From contig CAZJFC010000012.1 of assembly GCA_964545245.1 (NCBI GenBank), positions 1-39,733 of the forward strand: a stretch of DNA of 39,733 bases, in the 5' to 3' direction. The position numbers and the translations under genes are program-made. Origin of the DNA: CAZJFC01 sp964545245 (lineage in GTDB: Bacteria; Pseudomonadota; Alphaproteobacteria; Rickettsiales; 21-14-0-20-44-7). Under the pieces are notes generated by a model. The model was not told the DNA's origin and did not search any database. It saw only the letters and a list, made by a program, of their open reading frames with translations. Each line of letters starts with the position of its first letter. Positions within the stretch are counted from its first letter, which is position 1. Below are positions 1 through 7,433 of the stretch, piece after piece.

Positions 1-67
1 TTTGTCATTGCGAGGCTTTAGCCGAAGCAATCCAGACTGGATCGCCGCGCTGCGCTCGCGATGACGG
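1..67. repeat. Dispersed palindromic repeat, copy 1
   Basis: The stretch opens with GTCATTGCGAGG and closes with CGCGATGACG, which are near-complementary, and has a central near-palindrome CAATCCAGACTGGATCG. The same outer arms and core recur in the opposite orientation at 6698-6773. Repeats of this GTCATTGCGAG...CGCAATGAC type are common intergenic palindromes in proteobacterial drafts. I infer a dispersed, possibly mobile palindromic element. The left boundary may lie outside the window. Confidence 0.7.
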
Positions 68-114
68 TTGATTATAATCCGATGTTCTGAAATTCTGAAT
101 TTCTGAAGTTCCAT
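1..114 (-). CDS. Partial small ORF behind structured leader copy A
   Basis: Reading leftwards from an ATG at 114, the frame stays open for 38 codons to the window edge, so the C-terminus is not visible. A good Shine-Dalgarno, GGGAG at 121-125, lies 6 nt upstream of the ATG, in the same position as the site before the 63-aa gene behind leader copy B. The first 14 or so residues are unique. The rest is translated from a dispersed palindromic repeat (1-67), giving a basic, repeat-derived peptide. I do not recognise a protein family. It may be a small gene whose original 3' part was replaced by a repeat insertion, or a non-functional remnant. The start is supported by the leader and ribosome site; the protein itself is doubtful. 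Confidence 0.35.
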   Translation of the reverse strand, partial: MELQKFRISEHRIIINRHRERSAAIQSGLLRLKPRNDK

Positions 115-119
115 TTCTT

Positions 120-335
120 ACTCCCAAGTTACAAAATAAAAGGCCGCCAGTTTTTGGCAGCCGGGAGTTCTAAAATCGCGAAAAGACGATCGCGGCAATC
201 TTTGGCCGCAAGGCTTGGACATGCATTACCGCCTCCCGGCCTAAAAAGGCAGGGAAGACAGCATCATTTCCGGCTGATGCCAGCCGCTTTTCGCGGGATT
301 AGAAGCCCCGGTAGAGAACACCTCTACGGGAACCA
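120..335 (-). ncRNA. C4-antisense-like structured leader RNA, copy A
   Basis: Read on the minus strand. A 5' hairpin (arms 322-330 and 307-316) has its loop, 317-321, conserved with copy B. Two conserved blocks follow, around 261-295 and 170-225. At the 3' end four segments nest: outer arm 1 (163-168), inner arm 1 (155-162), inner arm 2 (142-149) and outer arm 2 (120-125). Inner arms pair over 8 bp as GGCTGCCA with TGGCGGCC. The outer arms pair ACTCCC with GGGAGT, which is the Shine-Dalgarno of the ORF starting at 114. Copy B at 28146-28370 has the same layout with compensatory stem changes. The phage P1/P7 C4 RNA uses similar paired segments to block the icd ribosome site. The C4 assignment is inference and needs a covariance-model search. 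No clear own promoter was found here. Confidence 0.55.
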
Positions 336-387
336 GTCTAAAGAAATCAGTTAAAATTGGAATTAAAATTTCCGGCGCAAGCTAAAG

Positions 388-1968
388 TTAAATAACTTTA
401 CTCTTCTTTTTCCCGCCCCTGCCGCCGGTTATGGCGCGGATCTCCTTCGCCAGCCGCGCCGACATCTCATCCACCAGCGTTTCATATGGGGTTTTCGCGG
501 CCTTGATGTAAACCTCGTCGCCCATGATGCCGATCTGGTATTTATCCTTCATGTAAACCAGATATTTTGCGATATCGAGTTTTATCCCCTCCGGTTTTTT
601 CTCCCTCGCCGCCGTGATTGCGGCTTTGGCCGAGGCAACATCCCTCACCCGGAAAACGCTGCGGCATTCACTATACCACGCATTCGCAAAAACAATGCAT
701 GGCTTGCCCGCCTGCAATGACTCCCAGCCGATGCTGCCGGAAAGGGTCGAAACCACCTGCGCGCTTGCGATAAGTTCTTTCGTCGGCACATCCTGCCGGA
801 TGATGAACGTGTTGGGCAGCCGCGCGATATCGGCGTAATCGGTTTTGTCGCGCATGTGGCGGCCTTTCAGGATGTTTATCTTGCGGTCGAACTGGCGCGG
901 GTTTTCCTTCACGTAAAGCTTCCACCCTTCCGGCAGCGAACGTGCCAATATTTCAATCGCGATTAAATGGTCTTCAAAAACCTCCGCCTCCGGGGTACTG
1001 GTACGCTCCGGCTGGAGGTGCATCGCGAAATAAACATATTTCTGCGAAAGGTCGGGCGTGATGGCAAGGTTATCGTGGAAACTGCGCTGGCGGCGCTGCC
1101 AGTTGCGCTCGAACACGCGCAATATGCGGCGGAATGTCGGCGGATAAGTACCGTTCAGCGCCAGCGCACCCTTGAATTTCGGCGTGCTGAACAGCAGCCG
1201 CGACAGGCGGCGGTATATTTTATAGGCAGTAAGGCGAATCCTTTTCCGGCGCGAATGCCTGCCCGATACGCTGGCGTTCAGGTTTTTTATCTTCTGCGCC
1301 GAATCATTTTTCTGGATAACCAGTTTGAGCACCTGGCTCTCGGCATAGGCAGATTTTGCCAGGGTCTCGGGAATGAGGCCGCGTACCTCATCATAGGTCT
1401 TACCGGCGAGGAAATTTTCAGGAACCTTGTCCTCGCCGCGGTAATCATGGCGGATGATGACATGGTCGTTAATCATGCTATGCGCGCACATGACTACCGG
1501 AATCCCAAGGTATTTCGCGGTATGGAACGCGGTATAATCCGAAAGGTTGTGCGGGGTGCAGCTTGCGAACACTGCCTTAATTTTATGCTTCTCAAAAAAC
1601 GCCAGCCAGTAGCGGATGGAATCGCGGAACAGGCGCTTGCGGTAACGGAACGAGCGCGGGAAATAGCAGAAACGGTCGGTCAGTATGTAATAATCGCGCT
1701 CGACCTGCTCCATGCCGCGGATAACCTGCTCGTCCAGCGGCGGGAAATCCTTGCCGAAATCCTTGCGTATCAGCGCGGAAACATCGCGGTTGCGGTAGAA
1801 CAGCTTGCCGTCTACCTGAACACCCTTAAAATCTTTAAAAAACCGGTTCGGGCTTTTCGGGTAGCGGTAGTGAACCACCGCGGCGGAGATTTTAACTCCG
1901 TCACGCTCAAGGTTAATCAGCACATCCTGCCAGTATGGTTTTTCAATCGCCAGAATCAGAATTGACAT
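388..1968 (-). CDS. Capsule polysaccharide biosynthesis protein (KpsS-like)
   Basis: A 526-aa cytoplasmic protein resembling capsule polysaccharide biosynthesis proteins of the KpsS/KpsC type, which build or attach the lipid-proximal part of surface polysaccharides. The clearest family block is near residues 315-365, YVYFAMHLQPERTSTPEAE followed by a segment ending LYVKENP. A later stretch around residue 420, with LSGSIGWESLQAGKPC, is a GT-B-like sugar-nucleotide site. The C-terminus is lysine- and arginine-rich. The gene is the last of three on this strand, 27 bp after the GT-B-like protein gene, which is itself coupled to an ABC exporter; all three probably act in one surface-glycan pathway. 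The exact sugar transferred cannot be read from the sequence. The Shine-Dalgarno is weak. The family call is fairly firm and the substrate unknown. Confidence 0.75.
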   Translation of the reverse strand: MSILILAIEKPYWQDVLINLERDGVKISAAVVHYRYPKSPNRFFKDFKGVQVDGKLFYRNRDVSALIRKDFGKDFPPLDEQVIRGMEQVERDYYILTDRFCYFPRSFRYRKRLFRDSIRYWLAFFEKHKIKAVFASCTPHNLSDYTAFHTAKYLGIPVVMCAHSMINDHVIIRHDYRGEDKVPENFLAGKTYDEVRGLIPETLAKSAYAESQVLKLVIQKNDSAQKIKNLNASVSGRHSRRKRIRLTAYKIYRRLSRLLFSTPKFKGALALNGTYPPTFRRILRVFERNWQRRQRSFHDNLAITPDLSQKYVYFAMHLQPERTSTPEAEVFEDHLIAIEILARSLPEGWKLYVKENPRQFDRKINILKGRHMRDKTDYADIARLPNTFIIRQDVPTKELIASAQVVSTLSGSIGWESLQAGKPCIVFANAWYSECRSVFRVRDVASAKAAITAAREKKPEGIKLDIAKYLVYMKDKYQIGIMGDEVYIKAAKTPYETLVDEMSARLAKEIRAITGGRGGKKKSKVI

Positions 1969-1995
1969 AGCGGCGTAAAATAATCTTTTTTACCA

Positions 1996-3783
1996 TTACT
2001 TCAATATAAATGAAGCAATCTCCCTGATTCCCTTCCCGCCTTCAACCCGGCAATAGGGGGCAAGCTCCTCTTTTGTAAGCGGTTTATCCTTATGGGCGGC
2101 AACTATCCCCTCAAGCAAAGCCGCAATATCCCTTCCCCGGCTGGTGGAATATACCGCCGCGCGCTTCCCGTTGCCGGGTGTTTCCTCCATCGCCGGAACA
2201 AAGCGGTAACGCATCCGCGCGTTATGGAGCAACACCGGGACGCCTGCCTGCAACGCCTCCTCGATTGTCGTGGTGAGGCTTGCCACCAGCAAATCCGCCC
2301 GCGATAAAGCCTCGCTGAAACTGCCGTCGCCATCCACAATGACATTGGGATATTTCGCCAGCTCGCGTTGCAGGAAACCGGTATCCAGCTCATGGGAATT
2401 GCTGCGCCGCCTTGTCTGGATGCGGACGACCAGTTCAACGCCGGCAAGCCCGGAAACTGCTTCCGCCAATGCCAGTATCCCCTCCGCGAATTCGTCGGCG
2501 GTTTCCAGTATCCACGGCACATGGGCCGAGAAATCCATATAATTCCCGGCGAATAATATGGTGAATTTTCCGGCTCTTTTTTCCGGCTTCCGCAATACTG
2601 AATTATCAAGGGCAAGCATTATGCCGCGTTCTTCGCCATGATAATTTTTTGAAAACAACTCCCATACCATCGGCGAACGCAAAACATGGTGCGTGGCGTN
2701 NNNNNNNNNCGTGGCGTGGCTGCTCTGTATCCTGCCCAGTGACGACCAGCAACCAGTCACCAGCGCCGCCACGCCGGATGGCTGGTATGACGCCGTGCCG
2801 TGATTGAAAAATACGACCTTGCCTCCCTGCGCCTTCGCCGTTGCCGCAACCATGACCGCATAGCTTCCCGCGATTGCGTCGGTGGAAACAAGCTGCGGCG
2901 ACAGCGCTGCCGTATGCTTCTTCACCACCGCCAGTTGGCCGGAATAATATTCAGCAAAGTCAAGGATTTCCCCTTGCAACTCCTTAAGGAGGATTCCCGG
3001 CAGCTTACCGGGGAATCCTTCAACCAATTGGTTGATTTTTCCTGACAGTGATGAACCGCGCTCCGACCAGTAGAAATATGTGATAGCCCCGCCGTTTTTC
3101 CGCGCAAGGGATCCGATACCGCAAATAATTTTCCACAGGTTTGAGGAAAAACCGCGATGCCATGTTTTTGCCACCAGAACCTTTGCCGATGGCTCCAGCC
3201 CCTTTACCGCAACGGCAAAGGCTGCCGATGACGGCCTTCCGCCGTCTATCATCAGCAGCTTTGTTTTTTTACGCAAAGCCCGCGCAACCAGCTTATTATA
3301 CGACGAAAGCACAGCCGCATGAAAACGCGGGATATAATGCACGCGCTTGCGGTATTTCCTGCCGAGGTAATAACCCATCAGGTATGAAAAAGCCTGCGCG
3401 TGGTTGCCTTTTTCAACTTTGCCTTCCTTGCCCACCCACAGGTAATCCCTATGCCTTGCAAGGCTGTGGTAAAGGAATGAGGCAGTGCCGATAAAATAAT
3501 ATAAATCGGTTCTCAGCGCTTCTGCCACCAGCGGGTCAAGCCCTGCGCCGGATTCCAGCAGTTTGAGGCATTTATCCTGTAATATCGCGGTGCGGATATG
3601 GCTTATATCGGAATATAAACCAGTTGTTTTGCGGGGATTGTAACCCTTGCCGGAAAGAATAACCGATGCAGGGTTGCTGAAAGAAAATATATCGACAGGT
3701 TTTTCGGCAAGGACCTTCTCAAGCAACGGGATATCTGACACATCCTTAACTATGAATGCGCGCATATCCCCGGCATGGCTCAT
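1996..3783 (-). CDS. Large GT-B-like surface-polysaccharide protein, contains assembly gap
   Basis: A protein of about 590 aa that I cannot assign to a named family. Its C-terminal third looks like the nucleotide-sugar half of a GT-B glycosyl- or glycerophosphotransferase, with LVASLTTTIEEALQAGVPVL about 60-80 residues before the end. The middle carries a short motif FFNHGTASYQPSG near residue 325. There is no signal peptide or clear membrane helix. Its ATG overlaps the stop of the upstream ABC exporter gene by 4 nt (ATGA), so translation is probably coupled, and a capsule gene follows. Ten Ns at 2700-2709 interrupt it. The sequences flanking the gap share the 8-mer ACGCCACG (minus strand), and collapsing them keeps the frame, so the true protein is probably 6 residues shorter and intact. 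An internal ATG, at MRAFIV, is an alternative start. Confidence 0.65.
   Translation of the reverse strand: MSHAGDMRAFIVKDVSDIPLLEKVLAEKPVDIFSFSNPASVILSGKGYNPRKTTGLYSDISHIRTAILQDKCLKLLESGAGLDPLVAEALRTDLYYFIGTASFLYHSLARHRDYLWVGKEGKVEKGNHAQAFSYLMGYYLGRKYRKRVHYIPRFHAAVLSSYNKLVARALRKKTKLLMIDGGRPSSAAFAVAVKGLEPSAKVLVAKTWHRGFSSNLWKIICGIGSLARKNGGAITYFYWSERGSSLSGKINQLVEGFPGKLPGILLKELQGEILDFAEYYSGQLAVVKKHTAALSPQLVSTDAIAGSYAVMVAATAKAQGGKVVFFNHGTASYQPSGVAALVTGCWSSLGRIQSSHATXXXXATHHVLRSPMVWELFSKNYHGEERGIMLALDNSVLRKPEKRAGKFTILFAGNYMDFSAHVPWILETADEFAEGILALAEAVSGLAGVELVVRIQTRRRSNSHELDTGFLQRELAKYPNVIVDGDGSFSEALSRADLLVASLTTTIEEALQAGVPVLLHNARMRYRFVPAMEETPGNGKRAAVYSTSRGRDIAALLEGIVAAHKDKPLTKEELAPYCRVEGGKGIREIASFILK
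2700..2709. other. Assembly gap (10 N) with overlapping flanks
   Basis: Ten Ns of conventional length. On the minus strand the left flank ends in ACGCCACG and the right flank begins with ACGCCACG. Merging this 8-nt overlap gives an open frame across the join. I infer that the two contigs overlap and no sequence is missing. Confidence 0.8.
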
Positions 3784-5513
3784 ATGATCCCCCCGTACAG
3801 CCCGGCATATACAGGGGAGTTTTTCAGCAATTCCCCATGGGTGCCGCTGGCCGCCACCTGCCCCTTATCCAGCACGTAGATTATGTCGGAATTAATGATG
3901 GTCGAAAGGCGGTGGGCGATGACAAGTGTCGTGCGGTTTTTCATAAGGCTGTCCAGCGCATTCTGGATAACCTTCTCGGACACGTTATCCAGCGCGGATG
4001 TCGCCTCATCGAGCAGTAATATCGGCGCGTTCCTCAATATCGCCCGCGCGATTGAAATGCGCTGCTTCTGCCCGCCGGAAAGCAGCAGCCCGTTCTCGCC
4101 GATAACCGTATGGAAACCCTGCGGGAGGTCCGCGACAAATTCGGATACATAAGCGGCGGACGCGGCTGCCATCACCTCATCATCGGTGGCGTCCGCCCGC
4201 CCGTAACGGATATTTTCCATTATCGTGTCGTCAAACAGGAGGATATCCTGCGAAACGATGGAAATATTCCGGCGCAGGCTCGAAAGCGTCACGTTTGAAA
4301 TATCGTTCCCGTCAACCAGAACCCAGCCGTTCTGCGGGTCGAAAAAGCGCAAAAGCAGGTTCATCACAGTGGATTTGCCGCTGCCCGAAGGCCCGACCAG
4401 CGCCACCTTTTTCCCTGCCGGGATGGTCAGGCTAAGGCTTTCCAGCGCATTCGACTTGCCGTCATAGGAAAAGGAAACGTTCTTGAATTCAATAGCGCCG
4501 GACTCAACCTTAAGCTCCTCCGCCCCTTCCTTGTCGATAATTTTGGGCGCGAAATCAATAAGCTGGAAATACCTCTCAGCCGCAACGATCGCATTCTGCA
4601 GGATATTGCTGATGCCGCCCATCGTCTTGAGCGGGCGCGAAGCCATCAATAGCGCGGTAAGGAAGGCCACAAGGTCGCCCTGCGTCATCTTGCCGGAGAT
4701 AATCTCGCCGGTAGTGTACCATATCACCGCCGCCACCGCCAAACCCGCCAGAACATACATCAACGGCGAGTTTATGCTGCCGATCTTCACACTCTTGACG
4801 CGGTTGCGGAAGGAATAATCAACCACGCTGTTGACCCTTTCAATCTCGAATTCCTCTTTCTGGTAGGCCTTAATCACCCGCATCGCCTTGAAAGCCTCGT
4901 TATATTTGGCGGTCTGCACCGCGGCGTTGCTCTGGTGCTGCCGCGCCAGCTTGCGCAGCCTTTTCGCCACGCGCGAAATCGGGTAAATGATTATCAGCAT
5001 CACCGAAAACGCAATCAGCGAAAGCTCCCAGTTGGTATAGAACATCACCGCGACCATCCCGAAAAAGGTGAAGAACTGCTTGAAAAAACCTATAATCACG
5101 GTGGAAACGGCGGTGCGTATCAACGCGATATCGTTCATTATGCGCGAAATCAGCTCACCGGAGGTTTTCTTGTGGAAAAGCTCAAGGTCGGAATATACCA
5201 GATGGCGGAAAAGGCGCTTCTGCATATCGTTCACGATATCATAGCCAACAATGTTCATCGTCACCGTCGAACCATAGTTGGAAACGCCGGTAACGAGGAA
5301 AACCGCGATAATGGCCAGGGGAATGGCCGTCTGCATGAGTTCATTGCCGCTGGTAAAAACGTCGTCAAAAACATATTTCAGCAGCAAGGGCTGCGCGGCA
5401 TTCGCCCCCGCGTATACCAGCATAAACGCCACCGCCAGCATGATCTTGCCGAGGCGCGGCTTCACATATTCCCTGAGAACGCGGGAAATAAGCTTTTTTG
5501 CATTATATTCCAT
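3780..5513 (-). CDS. MsbA-like ABC exporter (fused membrane and ATPase domains)
   Basis: A 577-aa half-transporter of the ABCB/MsbA type, expected to dimerise in the inner membrane and export or flip a lipid or lipid-linked glycan using ATP. Residues about 1-320 form six membrane helices (for example around 24-42, 65-80, 140-175, 250-275). The ATPase follows: Walker A GPSGSGKST at about 374-382, signature LSGGQKQR at about 476-483, Walker B ILLLDEATSAL at about 497-507 and the H-loop histidine in AHRLS near 534. All key residues are present. It heads the minus-strand surface-polysaccharide operon and overlaps the next gene by 4 nt, so the cargo is more likely a polysaccharide or lipid precursor than a drug. 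It could equally be the housekeeping lipid A flippase; sequence alone does not separate these. Confidence 0.85.
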   Translation of the reverse strand: MEYNAKKLISRVLREYVKPRLGKIMLAVAFMLVYAGANAAQPLLLKYVFDDVFTSGNELMQTAIPLAIIAVFLVTGVSNYGSTVTMNIVGYDIVNDMQKRLFRHLVYSDLELFHKKTSGELISRIMNDIALIRTAVSTVIIGFFKQFFTFFGMVAVMFYTNWELSLIAFSVMLIIIYPISRVAKRLRKLARQHQSNAAVQTAKYNEAFKAMRVIKAYQKEEFEIERVNSVVDYSFRNRVKSVKIGSINSPLMYVLAGLAVAAVIWYTTGEIISGKMTQGDLVAFLTALLMASRPLKTMGGISNILQNAIVAAERYFQLIDFAPKIIDKEGAEELKVESGAIEFKNVSFSYDGKSNALESLSLTIPAGKKVALVGPSGSGKSTVMNLLLRFFDPQNGWVLVDGNDISNVTLSSLRRNISIVSQDILLFDDTIMENIRYGRADATDDEVMAAASAAYVSEFVADLPQGFHTVIGENGLLLSGGQKQRISIARAILRNAPILLLDEATSALDNVSEKVIQNALDSLMKNRTTLVIAHRLSTIINSDIIYVLDKGQVAASGTHGELLKNSPVYAGLYGGII

Positions 5514-5773
5514 TCGCCTGACACATTAATTGAAACTTGCCGCGTTGCAAACGCATTTTGCTCCGCCTCGCTTAAACCGCTCCCGTTTCCCCGCCGGGTT
5601 ATAGCCGATAATGGCGGTTTTGCGTAAGGATCGATATATAAAACCTATCAATATCGGAAAATCGATAAGTTTTGCTTATCGATTTAAATCCGCCCATTAA
5701 CCGCGCAGTTTTGCTATAAAAACTTGACGTAACCGAAAATAATATTAGAGAAATGGAACAGAGAGATTAAACA
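5514..5773. other. Divergent intergenic region between exporter and sdhB
   Basis: A 260-bp spacer between two genes reading away from each other, so it must hold promoters for both. I see no gene. The notable element is the perfect inverted repeat at 5659-5685, described separately. A TTGACG hexamer lies about 40 bp before sdhB but lacks a well-spaced -10 partner, so I do not call it. Confidence 0.6.
5659..5685. promoter_or_regulatory. Perfect inverted repeat, candidate operator
   Basis: Arms AAATCGATAAG (5659-5669) and CTTATCGATTT (5675-5685) are perfectly complementary over 11 bp around a 5-nt spacer. It lies in a divergent region, so no transcript ends here and no clear T-tract terminator is expected on either strand. 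An operator for a dimeric regulator of sdhB and/or the polysaccharide operon fits best. A stem-loop in the sdhB leader is the alternative. Confidence 0.45.
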
Positions 5774-6559
5774 ATGGCTGAATTCACATTACCGAAACAC
5801 GCGAAGGTCAACCCTGACGGTGAATATCACAAAGCCCCGGAAGGAGCCACGCGAGTAAAGAAATTCAGGGTTTACCGCTGGGACCCGGAAGGGGAAGGCA
5901 ACCCGCGCCTCAATACTTATGAGCTTGACCTTGACCAGTGCGGCCCGATGGTGCTTGACGCGGTCATCAAAATCAAGAACGAGGTGGACTCAACCCTTAC
6001 TTTCCGCCGCTCCTGCCGCGAAGGCATCTGCGGTTCCTGCGCGATGAACATCGACGGAACCAACACGCTCGCCTGCACCAAGCCTATCGATGAAATCAGG
6101 GGCGACGCGAAAATCTACCCGCTGCCGCATATGGATGTGGTGAAAGACCTCGTGCCTGACCTCACGCATTTCTATGCCCAGCTTGAATCAATCAAGCCGT
6201 GGATACGCACCGATTCGCTGCCCCCGGCAAGCTCAGAGCGCCTGCAATCACCCGAAGACCGCGCGAAGCTCGACGGGCTTTATGAATGCATCCTGTGCGC
6301 CTGCTGCTCTACTTCCTGCCCAAGCTACTGGTGGAACGCCGACCGCTACCTTGGCCCTGCGGTACTGCTCCAGGCCTATCGCTGGATCGTCGACAGCCGC
6401 GATGACGCAACCGGCGAACGCCTAGACAACCTTGAAGACCCGTTCAAGCTTTATCGCTGCCATACCATCATGAACTGCACGAAAGCCTGCCCTAAGGGCC
6501 TGAACCCGGCCAAAGCAATCGCCGGGATCAAAAAGTTGATGCTGGAGAGAAAACTTTAG
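5774..6559 (+). CDS. sdhB: Succinate dehydrogenase iron-sulfur subunit
   Basis: A 261-aa SdhB, the electron-transfer subunit of complex II, which passes electrons from the flavin of SdhA to ubiquinone at the inner membrane. All cluster ligands are visible. The [2Fe-2S] site is C81, C86, C89 and C101. The [4Fe-4S] site is C172, C175, C178 and C239. The [3Fe-4S] site is C182, C229 and C235. Length is normal for the alphaproteobacterial/mitochondrial form. The gene stands alone: sdhC, sdhD and sdhA, which normally precede it, are not in the window, so they must lie elsewhere. The upstream AGAGAG is a weak ribosome site 7 nt before the ATG. A likely terminator follows at 6640-6661. Identification is very secure. 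Confidence 0.97.
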   Translation: MAEFTLPKHAKVNPDGEYHKAPEGATRVKKFRVYRWDPEGEGNPRLNTYELDLDQCGPMVLDAVIKIKNEVDSTLTFRRSCREGICGSCAMNIDGTNTLACTKPIDEIRGDAKIYPLPHMDVVKDLVPDLTHFYAQLESIKPWIRTDSLPPASSERLQSPEDRAKLDGLYECILCACCSTSCPSYWWNADRYLGPAVLLQAYRWIVDSRDDATGERLDNLEDPFKLYRCHTIMNCTKACPKGLNPAKAIAGIKKLMLERKL

Positions 6560-6639
6560 TAGTTACAGGACTTTGAGTTTCAAAGTTGTAAGGCAAGAAC
6601 CCTAAAGCACATATAATATGAATATTAAGTATATTGCCA

Positions 6640-6661
6640 CCACCGCGCAGGCGGGGGTTTT
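6640..6661 (+). terminator. Probable sdhB terminator
   Basis: A GC-rich stem-loop, CCACCGC and GGCGGGG with one A-G mismatch around a 2-3-nt loop, followed by TTTT, 80 bp after the sdhB stop. The T-tract is short, so this is a moderate call. Confidence 0.4.
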
Positions 6662-6697
6662 AAGTTTATGGATTTATATACATAACTATCCACAACG

Positions 6698-6773
6698 CGT
6701 CATTGCGAGCGAACAACGTGAGCGCGGCAATCCAGACTGGATTGCTTCGTCGGCAAAGCCTCCTCGCAATGAC
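6698..6773. repeat. Dispersed palindromic repeat, copy 2
   Basis: It opens with GTCATTGCGAGC and ends with CTCGCAATGAC, which are inverted copies of each other. The core GCAATCCAGACTGGATTGC is a palindrome. It corresponds to the reverse complement of copy 1 at the left edge of the window, with small internal differences. It sits between sdhB and the convergent aspartic-protease gene, together with a second small hairpin, TTCCCGCCGCTGCGGGAA, at about 6790-6808. Confidence 0.75.
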
Positions 6774-6836
6774 GTTGCCTAAGTTTAAGATTCCCGCCGC
6801 TGCGGGAATGACATCTTTTTTGCTACTCTGAAACTT

Positions 6837-7430
6837 CTAAGGAACAATAATCAGCTTATTGCCTTCAACGCGGTAGCTGGTCAGTTTATCGAGGAAGCTC
6901 ATGCCCAGCAGCGAACTCCTCATCTGCCCCTGATTCACTGACGCACGCACATTGGTGAAGCCCGCATTACCTATCACCACTGAATTTAGGCTAATAGCCG
7001 CGCCCCGCGTGGTGCCGTTGGCGGTAGAAAATACCTGGTCGAATTTCAGCTTATAGGTCGGGATGCCGATTTTTTCCGCATCATTGCGGGTTAGCGTCAC
7101 CACGCTCGCGCCGGTATCTATCAGGAATTTGATGTCATAACCGTTCACCTTCGCCTCAACGTGGTAATGCCCGTCATTCGCGCGGGTGAGGATAATCGTG
7201 CCATCGTCTTTTATCAGCGGAGCGCCGGGAACCAGCGAGGTGTAAATCCGGGTATTCTTGAAATCATCCCAGTAAATATAGCCTGTTACCAGCACCGCGG
7301 TTATCATCAGCCACGTGAACATAAAGCCCATGCGCCTGCGGAATATCGACCCGCTCATCCTGAAAAATGAAATCAGGAAAAATATTATCAGAATTATAAG
7401 AATTACTTTCATCGGCCCGGAAGTATCCAT
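6837..7430 (-). CDS. Membrane-anchored clan AA aspartic protease, retropepsin-like
   Basis: A 197-aa protein with two N-terminal hydrophobic segments (about 8-23 and 36-53) and then a single pepsin-like domain facing the periplasm. The active-site motif DTGAS is at D105-S109 in FLIDTGASVVTL. This matches the single-domain TIGR02281-type family common in Alphaproteobacteria, whose members are expected to act as dimers; their physiological substrates are mostly unknown. The ATG at 7430 is chosen because GGGG lies 6 nt upstream, overlapping the stop (7434-7436) that the preceding SDR gene has once its assembly gap is corrected. The two genes are therefore probably co-translated. MKVILI at 7412 is a weaker alternative start. 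Confidence 0.8.
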   Translation of the reverse strand: MDTSGPMKVILIILIIFFLISFFRMSGSIFRRRMGFMFTWLMITAVLVTGYIYWDDFKNTRIYTSLVPGAPLIKDDGTIILTRANDGHYHVEAKVNGYDIKFLIDTGASVVTLTRNDAEKIGIPTYKLKFDQVFSTANGTTRGAAISLNSVVIGNAGFTNVRASVNQGQMRSSLLGMSFLDKLTSYRVEGNKLIIVP

Positions 7431-7433
7431 CCA

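Noticed and set aside
154..354. 66-aa plus-strand ORF at the left edge
   Set aside because: It lies in the complement of structured leader copy A, whose conservation follows RNA pairing and not this frame.
967..1965. Long 332-aa plus-strand ORF
   Set aside because: It is the exact antisense shadow of the capsule gene; composition is unusual and it has no family motif or ribosome site.
4935..5627. 230-aa plus-strand ORF
   Set aside because: Antisense to the membrane domain of the ABC exporter; rich in His, Arg and Asn as expected of a shadow frame.
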